A stretch of 64,000 bases of DNA. Source: QHXW01 sp963768075 (GTDB lineage: Bacteria; Acidobacteriota; Terriglobia; Bryobacterales; Bryobacteraceae). The translations under genes and the position numbers were made by a program. Position 1 is the first letter of the stretch; the number at the start of each line of letters is the position of its first letter. The stretch spans positions 124,001-188,000 of the forward strand of contig CAVYHD010000001.1 in assembly GCA_963768075.1 (NCBI GenBank). The letters run 5' to 3'. This document shows, in pieces, positions 58,687-64,000 of this stretch. The notes under the pieces were generated by a model. That model was not told the DNA's origin and made no database searches. It worked only from the letters and a program-made list of their open reading frames with translations.

Positions 58687-59469
58687 CTGGCGAGCCTCGA
58701 GAGGTTTGTTGCTCCGCATGCGGCTGCCGAAGAAGTCGCCAGTGGGTTTGGATTTGCTCAGGGCCCTGTATTCAGCCGTCGGGGATATCTTCTTTTCAGC
58801 GATCGAGTGGCCGGCAGGATCATGAAGTGGGAGGGAGGAAAGGTCGGCGTATTCCGTGAGAACAGCATGGAATCGAGTGGGCTGACTTTCGATCATCAAG
58901 GCCGTCTCATCGCCTGTGAGCACGGACGCGTCACGCGCACCGGGAAGGATGGCAGCATTACGGTGCTGGCGGACGGGGCCTACACTCCCAATGATGTCGT
59001 CTACGCGATTGATGGCAGCATCTACTTCTCGGCTGCCGCCGCGATGCCCGGAAGCTCCGCGATCTACCAGATCACGCGGAAAGGAGAGGTGCGGGTCGTA
59101 TCGCGCGATTGCGAACTGCCGGGTGGAGTGGCGCTCGCGCCCAATCAGCAAAAGTTGTACGCCGGCGACACACGTGGACGTAAGATCTGGGAATACGAGA
59201 TTGCGGGTGATGGCGCGCTTCGCGGCGGACGAGTGTTCGCGCCAGCCAATGCAAAGGGCCTGAAGACCGATGAAACGGGAAACGTATGGGTCGCGGATGA
59301 CCATTCGATCACAGTCTTCGACGCGCACGGACAGCGGCTTGGTGAAGTTCCGGTGCCGCAAGATCCCAGCAACTGCGCCTGGGGCGAGGGCTTCCGCAAC
59401 CTATATGTGACGGCTAAGACCGCTGTCTATCGAATCGAAACAAAAGTAAATGGCACACGCACTTATTAG
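58687..59469 (+). CDS. SMP-30/gluconolactonase-like beta-propeller protein
   Basis: The six-bladed propeller core is SSGLTFDHQGRLIACEHGRVTRTGKDGSITVLAD, YTPNDVVYAIDGSIYFS and GDTRGRKIWEYEIAGDG, with metal ligands of the SMP-30 type (Glu/Asn/Asp in ESSGL, TPNDVV and GGVAL regions). The N-terminus ERFVAPHAAAEEVASGFGFAQGPVFSRRGYLLFSD is conserved yet has no ATG or GTG before 58807, only a CTG at 58687. An ATG at 58683 overlaps the upstream stop (TGATG) in another frame, suggesting a one-base shift in codons 5-8. It hydrolyses sugar lactones or related esters. It overlaps the next gene by 20 bp. Confidence 0.8.
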   Translation: MASLERFVAPHAAAEEVASGFGFAQGPVFSRRGYLLFSDRVAGRIMKWEGGKVGVFRENSMESSGLTFDHQGRLIACEHGRVTRTGKDGSITVLADGAYTPNDVVYAIDGSIYFSAAAAMPGSSAIYQITRKGEVRVVSRDCELPGGVALAPNQQKLYAGDTRGRKIWEYEIAGDGALRGGRVFAPANAKGLKTDETGNVWVADDHSITVFDAHGQRLGEVPVPQDPSNCAWGEGFRNLYVTAKTAVYRIETKVNGTRTY

Positions 59470-60610
59470 CGTATTCCTCGCGGCCGTACTCGCCGGCTCG
59501 CTCTTCGCCCAGTTGAAGCCGGACTCACCCGCGGCCGCCGGCCTGTCGCCGTCCCAGCTGGAAAGGGCCTCGGGCGTGATCCAGTCGGAGGTCGAATCGG
59601 GGCGTCTGGGGGCGGCGGCCATCCTGGTCGCGCGGCATGGCCGTGTCGTCCTGCATAAAGGCTTCGGCCGGCTCTCGCCTGCGCAGGGCGCGCCGCCAGT
59701 GAGTCCTGATTCGGTTTTTCTGCTGGCCTCGATCACCAAGCCAGTCACGGCATGCTCTTTGATGCTGCTCGTCGAGCGCGGGCTCGTCTCCCTGGGGGAT
59801 CCGGTCAACCGCTATTTGCCCGCATTTACGGGCGGAGAACGCGATAAAGTCCAGGTTCGCGACCTGCTCCGGCATACCTCCGGATTGCCCGACATGCTTC
59901 CTGAAAACATCGACCTGCGCCGCGCCCATGCGCCGCTGAGCGAATTTGTCAGCCACACCTACACCACGCCGCTGCTATTTTCGCCCCGGAGCGAGTTCCG
60001 TTATCAGAGTATGGGGATCTTGCTGGCTGCCGAGATAGTGGAGCGGCTCTCCGGAATGCGCCTGCGGGATTTCGAGAAGAAGGAAATCTTCGATCCACTG
60101 GGGATGAAAGACAGCTCACTCGGCCTGGGCGGAAGACGCATCAGCGACCTGGTGAGGTGTGCCACGTTGCCGGGTGCAGATCCAGCCGACGACGAGCGTT
60201 TCGGCCCGAATAGCCCCTACTGGCGCGATTTCGGGTGTCCCTGGGGCGGCATGCACGGCAGCACAACCGATCTCGCCGTCCTGCTGCAGACATTTCTGGA
60301 TGGCGGCGTTTACGCAGGTAAGCGGGTGTTCAGCCCCGCTACGGTGAGGGTAATGACATCGGACCAAAACGCTGACCTTAAAGCTCCGTGGGGGCTCGGG
60401 TGGGCGCTCGGCCGCTCGCGCGCGTGGAATGCATTCGGAGACCTTGTCTCTGGAGGCACTTTCGGGCACGCCGGGTCCACCGGTACGATGATGTGGGCCG
60501 ATCCCGAGACCAAGCTTTTGTGCGTCATTTTGACCAACCGGCCCTATGGCGTAGACGACGGCCGCTTCCTGCGGCTCGTGTCCACTGCTGTTGCCGCGTC
60601 AGTGCAATAA
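59450..60610 (+). CDS. Class C beta-lactamase-like serine hydrolase, exported
   Basis: A 386-residue protein with leader MAHALISVFLAAVLAGSLFA. The serine SxxK motif is LASITKPVTA (Ser near residue 94). The YxN position reads RYQSMGI, and the KTG-equivalent is GHAGSTGTM. The size fits the beta-lactamase/esterase/D-aminopeptidase superfamily (PF00144), which includes EstB and DacB-like esterases. Tyr with Ser instead of Asn suggests an esterase or peptidase rather than a true beta-lactamase. Its start lies within the previous gene, so it is part of the same operon. Confidence 0.9.
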   Translation: MAHALISVFLAAVLAGSLFAQLKPDSPAAAGLSPSQLERASGVIQSEVESGRLGAAAILVARHGRVVLHKGFGRLSPAQGAPPVSPDSVFLLASITKPVTACSLMLLVERGLVSLGDPVNRYLPAFTGGERDKVQVRDLLRHTSGLPDMLPENIDLRRAHAPLSEFVSHTYTTPLLFSPRSEFRYQSMGILLAAEIVERLSGMRLRDFEKKEIFDPLGMKDSSLGLGGRRISDLVRCATLPGADPADDERFGPNSPYWRDFGCPWGGMHGSTTDLAVLLQTFLDGGVYAGKRVFSPATVRVMTSDQNADLKAPWGLGWALGRSRAWNAFGDLVSGGTFGHAGSTGTMMWADPETKLLCVILTNRPYGVDDGRFLRLVSTAVAASVQ

Positions 60611-60654
60611 ATATTCCGCTACTTCCAGCAAAGGATGGGGGAAATTTGACCAAG

Positions 60655-62994
60655 ATGTTTCCGAGTAAGAGTGCGATGCGCACGTGGGTTTGGAATGCTG
60701 CGGTCCTGGTTGTCTCCGCCGGCGGAGGTCTTGCGGCGGCGCCATCTCCACTTTACGTTCGTGGCTATACGGTTATTCCCGAGCCGCAGAGAGTGGAGCT
60801 GAAGGGCGCGGATTTTCCGTTCGACGACGGATGGCGGTTGGAGCCGGTTGAGGGTGTACCCGCCGATGACCTCGCAATGGCGAGTTTGAAAGAACAACTG
60901 GCCGAGCGCTATGGGCTGAACCTGGCCGGCCGCGGAAAAGGTAGGGTGGTCGAGCTGGTGATCCATTCGGAGGCCGTCGAGATCGGACCGGCTACGGATT
61001 TGGATAAGGCCGCGCTGGCGGATCAGGCGTACCGCCTGGAACTGGGACCGGAACGCATCCGCATCACGGCGAACGCGTCGCCGGGATTGTTTTACGGGGT
61101 GCAGACGCTGGTGCAGTTGGTGAAGCCCGAGCGCGGCAAGTTGTGGTTGCCGGAAGGCCAGATTGTGGATTGGCCGGACCTTTCGCTGCGTGAGGTTTTC
61201 TGGGATGAACTCGAACACCTGGACCATCTCGACGTGATGAAACAGGCGATCCAGCGCGCGGCCTTCTTCAAGGTAAACGCGCTCGTGCTGCGCCTGAACC
61301 AGCATTTCGAGTATAGGAGCGCGCCGGTGCTGGTGGACCCCTATGCACTTTCGCCGGCGCAGCTTCAGGAGCTGACCGATTATGGGCTGCGCTCTCACGT
61401 TCAGGTGATTCCCTACCTGGATGGCCCGGCGCATGTGAACTTCATACTGGATCATGACGAGTACGCAAAGCTGAGGGAGTTCCCCGAAACCACATTCCAG
61501 ATGTGTTCCACGAATCCCGAGACCTACAAGCTCCTCGAGGGAATGTTCCAGGACCTGATGGACGCCAACAAAGGCGTGAAGTACTTCCTCCTCTCGACGG
61601 ACGAAGCATGGTTTATCGGGAAAGCCGATAACGAACAGTGCCATGAGGCAGCGAGGGCCAAAGAGTTGGGGAGTCCCAGCAAGCTGTGGGTCGAATATAC
61701 GCAGAAAACAGCCGCCTACCTGCGGGATCACGGGCGCAAAGTGATTTTCTGGGGTGAGGAGCCGATGCAGGCGGAAGACATTCCTTTGCTGCCGGCCGGG
61801 TTGATCAATGGCGAGGTATACAGCACGGCCTATAACAAAGCCTTCCGCGCACACGGCATCCCTCAGATGATCTATACCAATTCTCTGCCGGACGACCCGC
61901 TGTTTCCTTTCTATTATGTCCTGTCGCCAAACGAACAGATACATCCTCGCCAGGGGACGGAGGAACGCGCGACCACTGTCTTTAACGAGATTTCTTACAC
62001 TTCAGCGCGGCAGGAAACAAATATCGTGGGGGCCGGCGTTTATGCGTGGGGCGATCTCGGGCCGCACCCGGAAACGTTCTGGTTGGGTTATGCGGTTGGC
62101 GCTTCAGCGGCATGGCACCCCGGTTCACCCGACCCACATGAGCTGACACACAGTTTCTACCGGCTGTTTTACGGCGCGGGCGCGAGCGACATGGGCCGGC
62201 TCTACCAATTGATGAGCACTCAGGCACAGGTTTGGGGAAGCAGCTGGGATAGCAAACCCGGCGGGCCGCTCATCTTTGGTTATTCGTACGGTATTGGTCC
62301 GTTCACCCCACACACGTCGACGCTTCCGCTGCCGTCCGTGCCTGCCGCCGACTATCTGCATCTGACGCACAACTGGGTTCAGGAGAATGCCAGGCGCGTT
62401 GAACTGGCCTGGAAGTTCCTGGGCGAGAATGACGAGCTGATGAACCTGTTGTACCGAAATCTGGACTCGGTCCAGTTCAATCGCCATAATCTTGAGGTTT
62501 ACCTCTCGATCGCCCAACTGTGCCGGCAGAATCTGCTGATGTTCAAAGCCTTGGCAGAGATAAGCGACAATTTGGAGAAAGCACAGGAACACGCCGGCAA
62601 ACTGCATTATGCGGAGGCCGTGGCCGCCCTGGACCAGGCGCTCGACTTGGCCGGAAGAATTCGCGACGAGCGCAACCAGGCGCTGCACGAAGTCACAACG
62701 ACCTGGTACCAGACATGGTATCCGAGAGTTCGCGAGGCCAACGGGCGGCACGTGGCGCGAGCGCCGCAGAATTTCGTCGATACGCAAAGTACCGAAGGCG
62801 CCCGGCGCCGGCAGGAAGGTCTGGTCTACCTGATCGAGCGGGAATTCGCGCTGCCTTTCGGTGATTGGGTAAATCAAGTGCAAGACGCGAGGAACCGCTA
62901 TGCGGCTGACCACAAGTTGCCCGCGCGCGAGGGTAAGTTCGACTGGCAGGACGCGACCACTCTGCAAAGCCAGCCGGCCAATCGCGGGTTGTGA
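60655..62994 (+). CDS. GH20-like beta-N-acetylhexosaminidase, exported
   Basis: About 779 residues from the ATG at 60655 (a TTG at 60646 has the GGGGGA site closer). Leader WNAAVLVVSAGGGLAAAP. The GH20b N-terminal domain includes RGYTVIPEPQRVELKGADFPF and ITANASPGLFYGVQTLVQLV. The barrel opens SLREVFWDELEHLDHLDVMKQAIQRAAFFKVNALVLRLNQHFEY, and the catalytic Asp-Glu pair is in YFLLSTDEAWF. The usual HxGxDE context is altered to LLSTDE. The C-terminal 200 residues are a helical domain with Trp/Tyr (ALHEVTTTWYQTWYPR). It removes terminal GlcNAc/GalNAc or related sugars; the altered motif leaves exact specificity open. Confidence 0.82.
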   Translation: MFPSKSAMRTWVWNAAVLVVSAGGGLAAAPSPLYVRGYTVIPEPQRVELKGADFPFDDGWRLEPVEGVPADDLAMASLKEQLAERYGLNLAGRGKGRVVELVIHSEAVEIGPATDLDKAALADQAYRLELGPERIRITANASPGLFYGVQTLVQLVKPERGKLWLPEGQIVDWPDLSLREVFWDELEHLDHLDVMKQAIQRAAFFKVNALVLRLNQHFEYRSAPVLVDPYALSPAQLQELTDYGLRSHVQVIPYLDGPAHVNFILDHDEYAKLREFPETTFQMCSTNPETYKLLEGMFQDLMDANKGVKYFLLSTDEAWFIGKADNEQCHEAARAKELGSPSKLWVEYTQKTAAYLRDHGRKVIFWGEEPMQAEDIPLLPAGLINGEVYSTAYNKAFRAHGIPQMIYTNSLPDDPLFPFYYVLSPNEQIHPRQGTEERATTVFNEISYTSARQETNIVGAGVYAWGDLGPHPETFWLGYAVGASAAWHPGSPDPHELTHSFYRLFYGAGASDMGRLYQLMSTQAQVWGSSWDSKPGGPLIFGYSYGIGPFTPHTSTLPLPSVPAADYLHLTHNWVQENARRVELAWKFLGENDELMNLLYRNLDSVQFNRHNLEVYLSIAQLCRQNLLMFKALAEISDNLEKAQEHAGKLHYAEAVAALDQALDLAGRIRDERNQALHEVTTTWYQTWYPRVREANGRHVARAPQNFVDTQSTEGARRRQEGLVYLIEREFALPFGDWVNQVQDARNRYAADHKLPAREGKFDWQDATTLQSQPANRGL

Positions 62995-63048
62995 AGCCAA
63001 GTGATTCGCGCAGCACAGAGGTTTTCTGATGGTCAAGAAGTTGGTAGC

Positions 63049-64000
63049 GTGACGCGTTTCTTGCTGGTCCTTGCCGGCGGGCTACTGGCGGGCATGCCCC
63101 TCTTCGCTCAAACTGGCGCCATCCGGCTCGAAGCCGCACCTGAATATCTGCGCCCCGATCCATTCGGCGGCATCGTCGCGGCGGATCGCGGAGGAGGCGG
63201 CTTCTCGAACGGAGTGAAACTGGAAGGCGCCCGGGGCGGGCATATATCGTTTCATCTGGTTGTGAAAATATCTCAGCCCGGGCCATACACACTCACGCTG
63301 CGATCTTATCCCGACCGGAAGGGGCTGCCAGCCGAATTGTTCCGTGAATGGTTCCATCTCACTGAATCCAATAAGCAATATTATCCGGATGCTTTGATAC
63401 CGGTTCAGCAGACCTACCATTCCGTCATGCCCGAACCGGATAACCGCATCGAGAAGCAGACGGCGCAGGCGTTTTGGGTGGATTTCTGGATTCCTCCGGA
63501 TGCCGAGGCCAAGACATTCCAAACACAGGCCATTCTGCAAGCGGCGGGGCAAACAAGCACCCTCAACATTCAAGTTACAGTGTTGCCGGCAGTGATTCCG
63601 AACGATGACGTCGTCCTGATGGATCACAACTCGTACGGAACCTCATGGCTGGCGGACGACTACCCGGCACTCGCCAGGAAGTTGGGCGATGGGTTCTTCC
63701 GCAGCGATGGGTTTTTCCGGCTGATCCATTCCTATCACCGGATCTTCTACGAGCACCGGGGCATTTACCATCAGCTCGGCTATGGGCACGCGGGCAAGGT
63801 GGGGCCGGAGTTCGCACCGGCGCTAGAAGGCTCGGGGCGAACGCGGCACGTCGCGAACTGGGATCTTTACGATCGTCACTATGGTCCGCTGTTCGACGGC
63901 TCGGCGTTTGCCGGCACGCGACGCGGCGCCCGGCCGATTCCGTTCGTCTATTTGCCCGTGAATCCGGAGTGGCCTGCGTCATTCGTCAATTGGGGGGAGC
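63049..64000 (+). CDS. DUF4091/GH123-like exported protein (3' truncated)
   Basis: Open from a GTG at 63049 to the right edge without a stop (317 codons). N-terminal leader MTRFLLVLAGGLLAGMPLFAQ. An N-terminal beta domain (HISFHLVVKISQPGPYTLTLRSY, AFWVDFWIPPDAEAKTF, STLNIQVTVLPAVIP) is followed by a barrel-like start: NSYGTSW, FFRLIHSYHRIFYEHRGIYHQLGYGHAGKV, HVANWDLYDRHYGPLFDGSAFAGTRRG and YLPVNPEWPASF. The last pattern is typical for DUF4091 proteins related to GH123. It lies 54 bp behind the GH20 gene, probably a co-expressed glycosidase. Confidence 0.72.
   Translation, partial: MTRFLLVLAGGLLAGMPLFAQTGAIRLEAAPEYLRPDPFGGIVAADRGGGGFSNGVKLEGARGGHISFHLVVKISQPGPYTLTLRSYPDRKGLPAELFREWFHLTESNKQYYPDALIPVQQTYHSVMPEPDNRIEKQTAQAFWVDFWIPPDAEAKTFQTQAILQAAGQTSTLNIQVTVLPAVIPNDDVVLMDHNSYGTSWLADDYPALARKLGDGFFRSDGFFRLIHSYHRIFYEHRGIYHQLGYGHAGKVGPEFAPALEGSGRTRHVANWDLYDRHYGPLFDGSAFAGTRRGARPIPFVYLPVNPEWPASFVNWGE

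Noticed and set aside
60619..61944. 441-codon minus-strand frame opposite the GH20-like gene
   Set aside because: Antisense shadow; the plus strand has a leader, domain motifs and neighbours in the same direction.

Overview
ORGANISM. The window is GC-rich chromosomal DNA, very probably from a soil-type Acidobacteriota of the Bryobacterales/Solibacter kind. This is an inference from gene content: secreted glycoside hydrolases with a dockerin-like tail, a type IV pilus set split over two loci, paired Ser/Thr kinases, a histidine kinase with a large repeat-type extracytoplasmic sensor, many glycosyltransferases, Tat-type RR leaders and frequent GTG/TTG starts. No rRNA or other taxonomic marker is present. 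Both edges cut a gene. LAYOUT. (1) 1-7.95 kb: end of a GH44 enzyme, CysE, a matrixin-like protease, a Memo-family protein, small proteins, a HAD phosphatase, a Mop-domain protein, a GH27 alpha-galactosidase and a Cys-rich protein. (2) 7.9-10.4 kb: ClC transporter translationally coupled to a MarR regulator with a perfect palindrome beside its start. (3) 10.4-14.7 kb: hybrid histidine kinase cut in two by an IS110-family element at 11590-13225; both gene halves and a GCT core at each junction can be read. (4) 14.7-20.4 kb: pilB-like ATPase, pilM, pilN, pilO, a pilP-like gene and a pseudopilin-like gene, all on the minus strand. (5) 20.4-25.9 kb: membrane-anchored methyltransferase, Zn-finger protein, an active Ser/Thr kinase and an upstream paralogue that has lost both catalytic aspartates. 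(6) 26-31.5 kb: ceramidase-like protein, Fsr-like exporter, DinB protein, FUSC-type transporter. (7) 31.6-33.3 kb: ECF sigma, zinc anti-sigma and Spy/CpxP-like protein with an ECF-type promoter. (8) 33.3-38.3 kb: pilC, lolA, three TadE/TadG-type genes and tRNA-Arg(CCU). (9) 38.4-56.1 kb: surface-glycan locus with glycosyltransferases, methyltransferases, a sulfotransferase, an epimerase, a nucleotide-sugar dehydrogenase, an UGM-like flavoprotein and two polytopic proteins. (10) 56.3-64 kb: plus-strand run of exported enzymes: M19 dipeptidase, unknown RR-leader protein, SMP-30-like lactonase, class C serine hydrolase, GH20-like hexosaminidase, and a DUF4091/GH123-like protein cut by the right edge. 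HOW THE PARTS WORK TOGETHER. Regions 4 and 8 supply the ATPase, alignment subcomplex and platform of a type IV pilus or pseudopilus. Region 9 would build and decorate a surface polysaccharide. Regions 1 and 10 export enzymes acting on plant and microbial glycans and on peptides. MAIN POINTS OF INTEREST. The 234-nt non-coding end of the IS110 element looks like a bridge RNA. It carries an 8-nt copy of the sequence at its own insertion site (TTTCTAGC) and, further on, a 7-nt copy of the element end plus core (AGGGCAG), in the order expected for a target loop and then a donor loop. Next is the pseudokinase with nine degenerate (L/P)xDxW repeats beside its active paralogue, with TAGGTT/AACCTA inverted repeats around the pair. 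CAUTION. About ten genes have single-base frameshifts, clustered at 2.9-7.5 kb and 26.9-37.6 kb. Conserved protein continues across each break, so sequencing or assembly errors are more likely than true decay for most.
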